Assembly (NCBI RefSeq): GCF_019063845.1
Contig: NZ_CP077683.1
Location: 4,456,501-4,520,500, forward strand
Direction: 5' to 3'
Origin: Geomonas subterranea
Lineage (GTDB): Bacteria; Desulfobacterota; Desulfuromonadia; Geobacterales; Geobacteraceae
DNA: 64,000 nt
The first letter of the stretch is position 1. The number at the start of each line of letters is the position of its first letter. The notes beneath the pieces are model-generated. The model was not told where the DNA came from and searched no databases. It was given only the letters and a program-made list of their open reading frames with translations. The position numbers were made by a program, and so were the translations under genes. Positions 34,799-42,892 of this stretch are shown here, one piece after another.

Positions 34799-35409
34799 TG
34801 GCGGTTGCCCTGGTAGATGACGGTGATGTCGCTGGAGATGCCTTTGCGGGTGAGCAGATCCTGTGCCTGTTTGGCGTCGAACACGTCGCCGTTGATGTAG
34901 ACCAGCACCTGTTCGGGGAGATGCGGCAGCGACGAGGGCGTGGTCCCGATCATCGGCAGGCCGTTCAGGTCATACAGCGAGACCCCCCTCTCCAGCCCCG
35001 CAATGGGCTTTATGACCTTGGTCGTTGGTTGTTGCAGGAAGTCCTTCCAGTTTTCATCCGGGACGATGAAATAAAGCTTGCGGATGACATTCTGGAATAT
35101 GGAGTACTCGACCAGGTTGGACCGTTCCAGTCGCGGTTCGCCCTGGTAATTGAAGCGCCCGTGCATGTGCGGGTAGCGGTCGAAAAGAACCAGTGTCCTC
35201 CCCTTGACCCCTTTGCGCCGCCATACATCGTAGGCCTTTTCGGGGGAGTCGACGGTTACCGTTTCTCTTCCCGGCGAGAAGTGCCTGTGACGGTTGCCGT
35301 GATCGTTTCCGACTGCGATGACTGCGATAAACAAGGCGGTAGCCGCCAGTGACCAGGCTGTTTTGTGTCGGTACATGGTTGCGATCCCGGGAGTGGTTTG
35401 AGGTGGCAT
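34795..35409 (-). CDS. Hypothetical extracytoplasmic protein of glycosylation island
   Basis: 204 residues (193 if the in-frame ATG at 35376 is used). An N-terminal hydrophobic segment (AWSLAATALFIAVIAVGN) acts as signal or anchor. The soluble part resembles nothing I can name, with KGRTLVLFDRYPHMHGRFNYQGE, FIVPDENWKDFL and VLVYINGDVF. It sits between a GT2 gene (11 bases upstream) and a PMT-like gene (overlapping), so it is probably an accessory factor of polyprenyl-dependent glycosylation. No catalytic motif is evident. Confidence 0.7.
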   Translation of the reverse strand: MPPQTTPGIATMYRHKTAWSLAATALFIAVIAVGNDHGNRHRHFSPGRETVTVDSPEKAYDVWRRKGVKGRTLVLFDRYPHMHGRFNYQGEPRLERSNLVEYSIFQNVIRKLYFIVPDENWKDFLQQPTTKVIKPIAGLERGVSLYDLNGLPMIGTTPSSLPHLPEQVLVYINGDVFDAKQAQDLLTRKGISSDITVIYQGNRQ

Positions 35410-35420
35410 AGAAACGGCAG

Positions 35421-36107
35421 TCAGGTCCGGTCGAACAGGTTGTATTTGATGATGCAGCGCAGAGCCGAAATGCCATCCTTCCAGTTGATCTTCTTGCCCT
35501 CGGCATATTTCCTGCCGGAGTAGGAAATGCCGACCTCGTAGATGCGCAGGTCCATGCGGGCAACGCGCGCGGTGACTTCGGGCTCGAAGCCGAAACGGTT
35601 CTCCTTGAGGACCAGCCTTTGCGCCACCTCAGCGGTGAAGACCTTGTAGCCGGTCTCCATGTCGGTCAGGTTCAGGTTGGTCAGCATGTTGGAGAAAAAG
35701 GTGAGCAGCGTGTTGCCCAGCATGTGCCAGAAGAAGAGGACGCGATGCGGACCTCCCCCGGCGAAGCGGGAGCCGTAGACCACGTCGGCCTTCCCCTCCA
35801 GGATCGGTTGCAGAAGCTCCCGGTAATCGCGCGGGTCATATTCGAGGTCGGCGTCCTGGATCAGGACCACGTCCCCCTGGACCTTCGGGAGGGCGGTGCG
35901 AATGGCGGCTCCCTTGCCCCGGTTCCGGTCATGCCTGAGGATAGTGATGCCTTCCACGGCAAGGAGCCTGTCTGCGGTAGCGTCGGTTGAGCCGTCGTCG
36001 ACCACGATGATCTGGCAGGGATAGCCGCACTGCTTCACGTGTTCCAGCACCCGGGCTATGTACGCCGCCTCGTTGTACACGGGAACGATGACGGAGAGCG
36101 TCCGCAT
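35421..36107 (-). CDS. Family 2 glycosyltransferase, polyprenyl-phosphate sugar synthase-like (DPM1 type)
   Basis: 228 residues from the ATG at 36107 (MRTLSVIVPVYNEA). GT2 signatures are VIVPVYNEA, IIVVDDGSTDAT, RNRGKGAAIRTAL, VLIQDADLEYDP (DxD) and GYKVF. The protein ends in IKYNLFDRT without membrane helices, as in soluble DPM1-like enzymes. It would charge a polyprenyl phosphate with a sugar from a nucleotide donor for the GT-C enzyme at 33569. A GTG at 36233 in the same frame would add 42 residues, but they look non-coding, so I choose the internal ATG. Confidence 0.88.
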   Translation of the reverse strand: MRTLSVIVPVYNEAAYIARVLEHVKQCGYPCQIIVVDDGSTDATADRLLAVEGITILRHDRNRGKGAAIRTALPKVQGDVVLIQDADLEYDPRDYRELLQPILEGKADVVYGSRFAGGGPHRVLFFWHMLGNTLLTFFSNMLTNLNLTDMETGYKVFTAEVAQRLVLKENRFGFEPEVTARVARMDLRIYEVGISYSGRKYAEGKKINWKDGISALRCIIKYNLFDRT

Positions 36108-36471
36108 GGGTGCGATGTCTTTGCCGGGCATGGAATTGAACCTGTCCTTGGTCGGAAGTTGAATTTTTGACTGGAGGCGACTCACCACAGGCAAAACCGC
36201 CTCGTGGAGCGTTGCCACAATATGAATGAACACAACTATTTCGTCAAGGCGCAGGATGTCGTTACGTTAAGATATTGTGTGACGCAGGGCCTGCTTCTCT
36301 CAGGTCCGCTTATGGCCCCACTAGCAGCCGGAGCGCACTGTGTGAGAAAGCTGGAACAGTGCGGGACGTATAAGGTTTGACAGGGCGGGACTGTGCATGT
36401 TTTAATGGGTGGTCCGGCGCTGCAGCCCGAGGGGGCAGCCATGTCGGAAACCTACTTCTGGAGGTGAATGG
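36108..36471. other. Divergent intergenic region between GT2 and ccsB
   Basis: 364 bases with no convincing gene. It holds a candidate sigma-70 promoter for ccsB (36377-36406) and must contain the minus-strand promoter of the glycosylation island, which I cannot place. CTGGAGGTGAATGG just before 36472 is the ccsB ribosome site. Confidence 0.5.
36377..36406 (+). promoter_or_regulatory. Candidate sigma-70 promoter for ccsB
   Basis: A perfect -35 TTGACA at 36377-36382 and -10 TTTAAT at 36401-36406 with an 18-base spacer. They lie 66 bases before the ccsB ATG. This would let ccsB be expressed separately from resB. Confidence 0.55.
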
Positions 36472-37302
36472 ATGAAAGCCGAACTCTTGTTTTTCTGGAC
36501 TGCGGTTGGACTGTATGGCTTGAGCACATTCTGTTACATCTTCGGTTTCATCGCGAACTATGACAAGCTGTTCCGCGCCGGCCTCTTCAGCGCCCTGGCC
36601 GGTTTCATCCCTCACGTGGTGGCGATCGCCATGCGCTGGGCGGCCTCCGGGGCGGGTGTTACTCCGTTCATCTCCATCTCCGAGTCGCTCAGCCTGGGCG
36701 TGTTCATGACCGTCCTCATCTTCCTCATTTCCGAATTCACCATCAAGAAGGTGCTCCCGCTGGGCGCGCTGGTCATGCCGGTGGCGTTCGTTCTTCTGGG
36801 GTGGGCCGGTACGCTGCTGAAGGAGGTCGCCGCCACCATCGCCCCCGCCCTGCAAAGCGGCTGGATCTGGGTGCACATCACCGGCGCCACCATCGGCTTC
36901 GCGTCGGTGCTCCTCGCGGCCGGCATGGGCTTTTTGTACCTCTTCAAGGAGAGAAACGACGCGGGGCTCGCGGCGAAGCTGCCGGAGCTGGCAACCATCG
37001 ACCGGCTCTCCTACCGCTTCGTGGCCGGCGGCTTCATCATGTACGGCCTCATGATCATCTCCGGCGCCTACTGGTCCAATACCGTCAAGGGGAACTACTG
37101 GAACTGGGATCCGGTCGAGGTGTGGTCGCTCATCTCCTGGCTCATTTACGGGATCTATCTCCATCTGCGGGTCACCTTCGGCTGGCGCGGCACCAGGCTC
37201 GCCTGGTACTCGCTGATCGCCGTCGTGGTGATGATCGTCAGCTATTGGGGTATTCCCTTCGGCGTGGAAACCTTCCACGCGGGTTTCAGGATCCAGCACT
37301 GA
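36472..37302 (+). CDS. ccsB: Cytochrome c biogenesis protein CcsB/CcsA (set 1)
   Basis: 276 residues with about eight membrane helices. It has the tryptophan-rich haem-handling loop YWNWDPVEVWSLISW (~residues 205-220) and His residues in helices (FIPHVVAIAMRW, WVHITGATIGF, GIYLHLRV) that serve as haem ligands in this family. It is the catalytic partner of ResB at 32385. Start ATG 36472 is preceded by CTGGAGGTG. A small secreted protein follows 30 bases later. Two full System II sets in one window suggest division of labour; this copy lies nearest the cytochromes with CX3CH and CX4CH motifs. Confidence 0.93.
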   Translation: MKAELLFFWTAVGLYGLSTFCYIFGFIANYDKLFRAGLFSALAGFIPHVVAIAMRWAASGAGVTPFISISESLSLGVFMTVLIFLISEFTIKKVLPLGALVMPVAFVLLGWAGTLLKEVAATIAPALQSGWIWVHITGATIGFASVLLAAGMGFLYLFKERNDAGLAAKLPELATIDRLSYRFVAGGFIMYGLMIISGAYWSNTVKGNYWNWDPVEVWSLISWLIYGIYLHLRVTFGWRGTRLAWYSLIAVVVMIVSYWGIPFGVETFHAGFRIQH

Positions 37303-37332
37303 TTTCAAGTTCTTTCGTAGGAGATTCACCGT

Positions 37333-37845
37333 ATGCGCATCATGCTTGTTCTCGCTTTACTGGCAGTCGTTTCCTTTTCGGGCGCCTACGCGTCGCCGTC
37401 CCCGGAAGTGATGATGAACCGGCCGTCCATGATCAGCCCGCATGGTGGCGGCACGGCCGGCCTCGGTCCCGCCAGGCCGATGGCGGAAGTCATCAAGGAT
37501 GCCACCCTGCCGGGACACCCCAACGTGAAGATCGGCGACGCCTTCGAGAAGTACGGGTACTTCAAGGAGAAACACTGGTACGAGACCAGGGGCACGGCCG
37601 GGAACTTCTACGTCGACTTCCGCGGCTCCAGCCCGACCGGGTGGTTCGATTTCAAGGGGCGCCGGGCCGGGATCGCCGAGAAGGGGGTGGTGCTGAAATT
37701 CGTCATCTACCCCACCGGTGAATACGGCATCGTCATGGCGTCGAAGACCGTGCAGACCAAGGACGGCAAGACCACGGCATATCCCATCCCCAACATCAAA
37801 GGGGTGGTGGACGCCATCTACGCCAACAAGAAGCTCGACTTATAG
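37333..37845 (+). CDS. Secreted hypothetical protein downstream of ccsB
   Basis: 170 residues with a signal peptide (LVLALLAVVSFSGAYA). The mature protein has no Cys and no recognised motif. Visible features are HPNVKIGDAFEKYGYFKEKHWYETRG, DFRGSSPTGWFDFKGR and repeated aromatic/Gly turns. It is probably periplasmic and co-transcribed with ccsB (30-base gap), so it may act in the same maturation route, but there is no direct evidence. Confidence 0.75.
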   Translation: MRIMLVLALLAVVSFSGAYASPSPEVMMNRPSMISPHGGGTAGLGPARPMAEVIKDATLPGHPNVKIGDAFEKYGYFKEKHWYETRGTAGNFYVDFRGSSPTGWFDFKGRRAGIAEKGVVLKFVIYPTGEYGIVMASKTVQTKDGKTTAYPIPNIKGVVDAIYANKKLDL

Positions 37846-37861
37846 AAGGGCAATAAAAGGG

Positions 37862-37925
37862 AATAAAAGGGGACAGGCTACTTTTTCTCCGGGATTTTCT
37901 TCCCGAAAACCAGCCTGTCCCCTTT
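37862..37925. repeat. REP-type element (family C) forming a long hairpin
   Basis: A perfect 14-bp inverted repeat, AAAGGGGACAGGCT (37866-37879) with AGCCTGTCCCCTTT (37912-37925). Its loop contains a second small stem, CGGGA/TCCCG. The left arm with flanks (37862-37885) recurs identically over 24 bases inside the coding sequence at 52533-52556. Elements of this sequence type are associated with REP transposases elsewhere; none is in this window. Confidence 0.85.
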
Positions 37926-37972
37926 GTAACCCCTTTGTAATCCCGGCGGGGCAACGCAAGCCAAGGTAATAC

Positions 37973-39307
37973 ATGAAACTTTGCATCATCTTTCCGCCGC
38001 TTCCCTTCGGCTGGACACCGGTTGCACCTCCCATCCTGGAATACCTGGCGGCGCTGACCCGCCAGGCGGACCCCTCCATCGAGATCCAGCTGATCAGCGG
38101 CAGCGCCACCCCCGACGCCTACAAAAGCGTCGAGTGCGACCTGGCCGCCATCAGCATCCTGACCCCGACCGCCGTTTCCGGTTATAACATCGCGGATTCG
38201 CTGCGGGAGCGCGGCATCAAGGTGGTCTTTGGAGGCATGCACGCCTCGGCCATGCCCGAGGAGGCCAAGGGGCACGGCGACGCCGTCGTCATCGGCGAGG
38301 CGGAGAGCTGCTGGCCGCAGGTCTTGAAGGACTTCCGCGCCGGGACGCTGCAGTCCTTCTACAAGGGGGAGCAACTGGAGCTCACCGGGATGCCGACGCC
38401 GCTCTACGGCATGCTCAAGAACAACCACCAGTTCCGCATCGTCAACACCTCCCGCGGATGCCCCTTCAACTGCACCTTCTGCTCGGTGAAGCCCTTCTTC
38501 GGCGCCAAGATCCGCTTCCGCCCCATCGAGGACGTGGTGCGCGACGTGGCGGCGATCCCCGAGAAGATGTACGAGATCGGGGACGAGAACATCTGGTGGT
38601 CCAGCGAGACCACGCGCGCCATCGAGCTCTTCACCGCGCTCAAAGGAAGCCCCAAGAAGTACATGGCCTTCGGGAGCCTGGGGCCCGTGCTGGCGCCGGA
38701 AGGGTCGCGCATGCTGAACGCCGCGCGTGAGAGCGGGCTTTTGTCGGTCTGGGTGGGGTGGGACGCCATCTCGGAGCACAGCCTCAAGGCGTACAAGGCC
38801 AACGGCAAGATCGGGGTGGACCGCGAGCGCGCAGTGAGGACGCTCAAGGACCACGGCATCGACGTCTCGCTCTTCTACATGCTGGGGTCGCGCGAGGACA
38901 CCTTCGACGACTTCAAGCGTGCCATCGAGGTGGCGGACCGGCTGGGCGTTTCCATGCACCCGTCGCTGGTGGTCCCCTACCCGGGGACGGTGCTCTCCCG
39001 CGAGTACGAGCCGTACATCTACAAGGATCTGGGGTGGGAGTACTACAACGGCTCCTACGCGCTGTTCGACCATCCCGATCCGATGATGACGCCGGAGCTC
39101 CGCGAGGAGCATTTCTACATCAGCCTGCTGGAGCAGTTGAGCCTCCCCAGGGTGCTGCGGCACATGATGAAGGTCCCCATGGCCGGCTTCCCCTACGCGC
39201 ACATCCTGTCGCTCATGTCGCAGCTGCCGGTCAGAAAGGGCGTGAAGATCGCCTTCGAGCAGTGGAAGGCGAACCGGGAATCGGTGCGGGCTAAGAGGCA
39301 GAGGTAG
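37973..39307 (+). CDS. B12-binding domain radical SAM protein (type A)
   Basis: 444 residues, closely similar in layout to 951. The cobalamin-type N-terminus (CIIFPPLPFGWTPVAPPILEYLAAL; VVFGGMHASAMPEEA; AVVIGEAESCW) precedes the canonical Fe-S motif CPFNCTFCSV near residue 164. Later signatures are IGDENIWWSSE, VWVGWDAISE, LFYMLGSREDT, VVPYPGTVLS and the tail MAGFPYAHIL. The ATG at 37973 is the only start giving the family N-terminus. It lies just after the family C repeat and points toward the LuxE-like gene on the other strand. Reaction unknown. Confidence 0.9.
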   Translation: MKLCIIFPPLPFGWTPVAPPILEYLAALTRQADPSIEIQLISGSATPDAYKSVECDLAAISILTPTAVSGYNIADSLRERGIKVVFGGMHASAMPEEAKGHGDAVVIGEAESCWPQVLKDFRAGTLQSFYKGEQLELTGMPTPLYGMLKNNHQFRIVNTSRGCPFNCTFCSVKPFFGAKIRFRPIEDVVRDVAAIPEKMYEIGDENIWWSSETTRAIELFTALKGSPKKYMAFGSLGPVLAPEGSRMLNAARESGLLSVWVGWDAISEHSLKAYKANGKIGVDRERAVRTLKDHGIDVSLFYMLGSREDTFDDFKRAIEVADRLGVSMHPSLVVPYPGTVLSREYEPYIYKDLGWEYYNGSYALFDHPDPMMTPELREEHFYISLLEQLSLPRVLRHMMKVPMAGFPYAHILSLMSQLPVRKGVKIAFEQWKANRESVRAKRQR

Positions 39308-39351
39308 GGGAAATGGGGGGAGGCGCAATGAGCCCTCCGCCACTGACGCCT

Positions 39352-39452
39352 GCAATCCCCTCTCCCTCTGGGAGATGGTTAGGGTGAGGGGGCTGCGTGC
39401 AAACACCTCCCTCACCCGCCCTTCGGGCACCCTCTCCCATAGGGAGAGGGAT
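39352..39452. repeat. GC-rich CCCTCTCCC/GGGAGAGGG repeat block
   Basis: Several overlapping dyads (CCCTCTCCCTCTGGGAGA; CCCTCTCCCATAGGGAGAGGG; CCCGCCCTTCGGGC) occupy the gap between two convergent genes. They are the same type as near 61881. Confidence 0.65.
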
Positions 39453-39474
39453 TAGCAGGAGAGTACGATCAGCT

Positions 39475-39514
39475 AAAAAAAGCCCCCGTGGCACCTTCGG
39501 TGCCGGCGGGGGCT
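39475..39514 (-). terminator. Rho-independent terminator of the LuxE-like gene
   Basis: Read on the minus strand, AGCCCCCGCCGGCACC pairs with GGTGCCACGGGGGCT around GAA. A run of seven T follows. It begins 23 bases past the stop at 39538. Confidence 0.92.
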
Positions 39515-39537
39515 CATGTTGCTGTATTTGATTTAAG

Positions 39538-41019
39538 CTACTTCGGCGCTTTCTCCGTTGCCGGTTTCTCCGACTTGAGCCCGGCCGGGTGATCCACCAG
39601 CTTCTGCTTGCCGGCCTCCTCGGCGTACCAGTCCAGCGGACGCTCGGTCTGGTCACGGAAGGCGCCGAGCGACCGGTCACGCAGTTCGGCGGCTTCCTTG
39701 TCCGCCTGCGAGACGAGGATCTCGTCCACCACCTGCGGGCAGGAGGCGACGGAACCGGGCCTTGCCTCGATCTCCTCGCGCACGCTCGGGGCCACCTTGG
39801 GATCCTTGGCCAGACGCATCTTCAGGTCGATGGAGAAGTTGGTGTAGGTCTCCAGCATGCGGAAGATGGCGGAGTCCCCCATGGGGCCCATGGTGCGCTC
39901 CTCATCGGGAAGCGGCGAGACCTTGCCGTTCTCGATCTTCGCGCGCCCGACCATTTCGCAGCTCCTGCCGTTGTCGGTGGTATAGCCCAGGTTGTCGGTG
40001 ATGACGGCCAGCACCGTGGGGACGTTGGCCAGGTCCCAGTGGGCGAGAAGCCCCACCTCGCCGTCGGGAAGCGGGGAGAGGTCGTCGATGTTCATGGCCA
40101 GCACGCGGGACCACGGCGGCACCGGGCGGGCCAGCTTCTTCTCGGGAAGCCCCTTGATGTGGCGGCGCAGCGCGTCGTCGAAGAGGTTGGTGGCGGTCTC
40201 CGCCTCGCCCAACACGTTGACGCAGAAGTGGCGCGGCACGCCGAGGATCTCGTCGACCATGTTGTAATAGTCGTCGCGGGTGACGACGCCGAAGCGGCCG
40301 CGGTAGCCGCCGCCGTCGCAGACGCGACTACCGGCGGGGAGCTTGAAGGTGATCTTCTTGCGGCGGCAGGCCTGGAAGAAGTAGACGTAGGCGGCGGTAG
40401 CACCGATGAGCGCCACCGGGACGCCGCTCGCCTCGGACTCGCGCAGCGCCTTCAAAAGGTTCTTCACGTCGATGCCGGTCTTGCCGAGAAGAAACATGCT
40501 GTCCGGTGTGCCGAAGGCCTGGCGGGTCTGGTCCATGCCGATCGCCATCCCCATGGACGGGGCCATCTCGGGGCTCGGGGCCAGGATCAGGATGCGGCAG
40601 CGCTTCCCTTCTTCGAAGTCCGGGAACAGGAAGGAGTTGGTCATCATCTTGTTGGCGCCGAAGACCAGCCGTTTGCCGTCCTCGTCGCGGAAGATGCGGC
40701 CGCGCTGGGTGAGGCTCGTGGTGCCGCCGGTCAGGCAGGCCATCACCGACTGCTCCAGCGGGAACGAGGCCACCAGGTGGGTCTTGAACACGTCGTTGTA
40801 GACCATGGGGACGTCCTGCCAGCGGCTGATGTCGCCGGGGCGGACCTTCTTCAGGTCACAGAACTCGCGGAAGATGGCGTTGCTGTTGTACTGCAGGTCG
40901 AAGAGCTGCATACAGTAGTCGTTGAACCTCTCCTCGCTGAGCTCGGCGTCCACGCCGGCTTCGATGATGGCGACGATTTCGTCGGTGAGACGATGGCTCA
41001 GGCTCTGTGTTTCGGACAT
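39538..41019 (-). CDS. LuxE-like acyl-protein synthetase (long-chain-fatty-acid-protein ligase family)
   Basis: 493 residues. The ANL-type adenylation loop appears as CLTGGTTSLTQRGRIFRDE (~residue 95), with RILILAPSPEMAPSMGMA, VCDGGGYRGRFGV and VNVLGEAETATNLFDDA in the order typical of LuxE/PF04443 enzymes. Those activate a fatty acid as acyl-AMP and load it onto a protein Cys or thiol. No luxC or luxD partner is present, so the acceptor is unknown. The gene is divergent from the radical SAM gene at 41351 and convergent with the one at 37973, which suggests a shared lipid- or acyl-modifying pathway. The C-terminal ~50 residues are charged (GLKSEKPATEKAPK). The ATG at 41019 has AAAGGAG upstream on the minus strand. 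Confidence 0.82.
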   Translation of the reverse strand: MSETQSLSHRLTDEIVAIIEAGVDAELSEERFNDYCMQLFDLQYNSNAIFREFCDLKKVRPGDISRWQDVPMVYNDVFKTHLVASFPLEQSVMACLTGGTTSLTQRGRIFRDEDGKRLVFGANKMMTNSFLFPDFEEGKRCRILILAPSPEMAPSMGMAIGMDQTRQAFGTPDSMFLLGKTGIDVKNLLKALRESEASGVPVALIGATAAYVYFFQACRRKKITFKLPAGSRVCDGGGYRGRFGVVTRDDYYNMVDEILGVPRHFCVNVLGEAETATNLFDDALRRHIKGLPEKKLARPVPPWSRVLAMNIDDLSPLPDGEVGLLAHWDLANVPTVLAVITDNLGYTTDNGRSCEMVGRAKIENGKVSPLPDEERTMGPMGDSAIFRMLETYTNFSIDLKMRLAKDPKVAPSVREEIEARPGSVASCPQVVDEILVSQADKEAAELRDRSLGAFRDQTERPLDWYAEEAGKQKLVDHPAGLKSEKPATEKAPK

Positions 41020-41350
41020 GGAAAACTCCTTTAAAAGGGACTGCTGGCGATTTTCACTATACTAACGATTGGTTGTATAGCAGTCAAGACTATAATTGTG
41101 ACTATTAGTTAGGCAAATTTCCTTTTTTGAACTGGACTTCTGTGTATTTTTTAAGCAGAAATGGCGTCTCTAACTGCGCCTCAAGGAAATACCCCGTTGT
41201 TGTTGGTTCCGATTTAGTAACAAGTGTATTAAAGGAATGCAGTTTTGGCCTTTTCATTTTCATTTTTCTTCGACCTATGGCATATTGTAATGAGATAATA
41301 AGTACATTAGTTTTTTGAATTACAAGCTTCACATAAACAAGGGATGGGTT
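41020..41350. other. AT-rich divergent regulatory region
   Basis: 331 bases, markedly more AT-rich than the flanks, between the LuxE-like gene (-) and radical SAM gene (+). Short open frames exist on both strands (for example a ~50-residue minus-strand frame ending at 41105) but lack convincing start signals. It holds a dyad, CTATAC (41057-41062) and GTATAG (41075-41080), next to the LuxE-like start, which is a candidate operator. It is probably the control region for both genes, or a small transferred remnant. Confidence 0.5.
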
Positions 41351-42874
41351 ATGAGCATAAAAAGAGTAGCCTTGGTCACGCCGCCGTATCACTCGGGTGT
41401 CGTCGAATCGGCGGGGACCTGGCTTAACGTCGGCTTCGTCTATATCGCCGGCTCGCTGCGTGCCGCGGGGTACGAGGTCGACTACTACGACGCCATGAGC
41501 CTGTGGCACAAGTGGCCCGAGATCGAGGAGCGCCTGCGCGCCTTCGCTCCCGACGTGGTCGCCACCACCTCATTCACCGCCTCCATCGCGCACGCCCTGG
41601 AGCTGACTTCGCTTGCCAAGAAGATCAACCCCCAGGTGGTCACAGTTCACGGCAACGTGCACGCCACCTTCTGCTACGACGAGATCCTGAAGGCCGAGCA
41701 TGACACGGTCGACTTCGTGGTGCGCGGCGAGGGGGAGGTGACACTGGTCAAGCTCCTTGACTGTCTGAACGCCGGCGGCGATCCCGCCGCCGTGCCGGGG
41801 CTCTCCTTCTGGCGCGACGGCGCCGTGGTCTCGACACCCAAGGCAGCTCCGATCCAGGATCTCGACTCCCTTCCCATGGCGTGGGACCTGGTGGAGTGGC
41901 CCATCTACCGCTACCGCGCCAAGAACAACGCACGTCTCGCCATCGTCTCCTCGTCGCGCGGCTGCATGGAGAAGTGCTCCTTCTGCTCACAGCAGCTCTT
42001 CTGGGAGCGCTCCTGGCGCGCGAGGAGCGCGGAGAACTTCGTTGCCGAGCTCGAGCTTCTGCGCGACAGCTACGGCGTCGAGGTCGCCATGCTCTCCGAC
42101 GAGATCCCGACCTTCGACCGGGAGCGCTGGGTGCGCATCCTGGACCTGATGATCGAGCGCAAGGTGGGCGTCAAGCTCCTCATGGAAACGCGGGTGGATG
42201 ACGTCCTGCGTGACGCGGACATCATGGACAAGTACCGCGAGGCGGGGGTGGAGCACATCTACGTCGGCGTCGAGGCGGGGGACCAGGAAACCCTGGACCT
42301 CTTCAACAAGAACACCAAGGTGGAGCAGTCCAAGGCCGCCATCGACATCATCAACAACGCGGACATCGTCTCGGAGACCTCGTTCGTCCTGGGGATGCCG
42401 GACGACACGCCGGAGAGCATCGCGAGGACCATCGAACTCGCCAAGCACTACAACCCGGACATGGCCTTCTTCCTCGCCATCGCCCCCTGGCCCTACGCCG
42501 AGCTCTACCCCGAGCTTGAGCAGTACGTGGCGACCACCGACTACCGCAAGTACAACCTGGTCGAGCCGGTGATCAAGCCCAAGAACATGACGTTGGAGGC
42601 GCTGGAGCGCGAGCTGGGCAAGGCAAGCCAGAAGTTCTTCATGCACAAGTTCCAGAACCTGCACCAGCTCTCGCCGTGGAAGCAGGAGTTCATGCTGGCG
42701 GTGTTCGACATCCTGATCAACAACTCGTACCTGGCCGGCCAGATGCGGGCGATGATGAAGCAGGGTGGGGAGATGCCGCCCGAGGTGCAGGCGCTGGTCA
42801 GGAGCGTGAAGGGGATGCAGCACGGACAGGATGACGCGCAGTCGCACCCTCACACCTTCGCGCCGATCCCCTGA
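41351..42874 (+). CDS. B12-binding radical SAM protein (type B)
   Basis: 507 residues. The cobalamin-type N-terminus (VALVTPPYHSGVVESAGTWLNVGFVYIAG; VTVHGNVHATF; FVVRGEGEVT) precedes a canonical Fe-S motif in SRGCMEKCSFCSQQLFW near residue 205. Later signatures include MLSDEIPTFD, LLMETRVDDV, IYVGVEAGDQE, ETSFVLGMPDDTPES and LVEPVIKPKNM. The tail (~480-507) is longer than in paralogues and rich in Gln/His. The ATG at 41351 is preceded by AAGGGATGGG; an upstream ATG at 41315 would lie in the AT-rich leader. The small membrane protein gene follows 18 bases later, repeating the arrangement at 951-2759. Confidence 0.9.
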   Translation: MSIKRVALVTPPYHSGVVESAGTWLNVGFVYIAGSLRAAGYEVDYYDAMSLWHKWPEIEERLRAFAPDVVATTSFTASIAHALELTSLAKKINPQVVTVHGNVHATFCYDEILKAEHDTVDFVVRGEGEVTLVKLLDCLNAGGDPAAVPGLSFWRDGAVVSTPKAAPIQDLDSLPMAWDLVEWPIYRYRAKNNARLAIVSSSRGCMEKCSFCSQQLFWERSWRARSAENFVAELELLRDSYGVEVAMLSDEIPTFDRERWVRILDLMIERKVGVKLLMETRVDDVLRDADIMDKYREAGVEHIYVGVEAGDQETLDLFNKNTKVEQSKAAIDIINNADIVSETSFVLGMPDDTPESIARTIELAKHYNPDMAFFLAIAPWPYAELYPELEQYVATTDYRKYNLVEPVIKPKNMTLEALERELGKASQKFFMHKFQNLHQLSPWKQEFMLAVFDILINNSYLAGQMRAMMKQGGEMPPEVQALVRSVKGMQHGQDDAQSHPHTFAPIP

Positions 42875-42892
42875 CGCGGCCGGAGGAGCTAC

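Noticed and set aside
41105..41265. Small minus-strand gene of about 50 residues (MKMKRPKLHSF start)
   Set aside because: No clear ribosome site, no recognisable family, and it sits in a divergent promoter region. Kept only as a remark.
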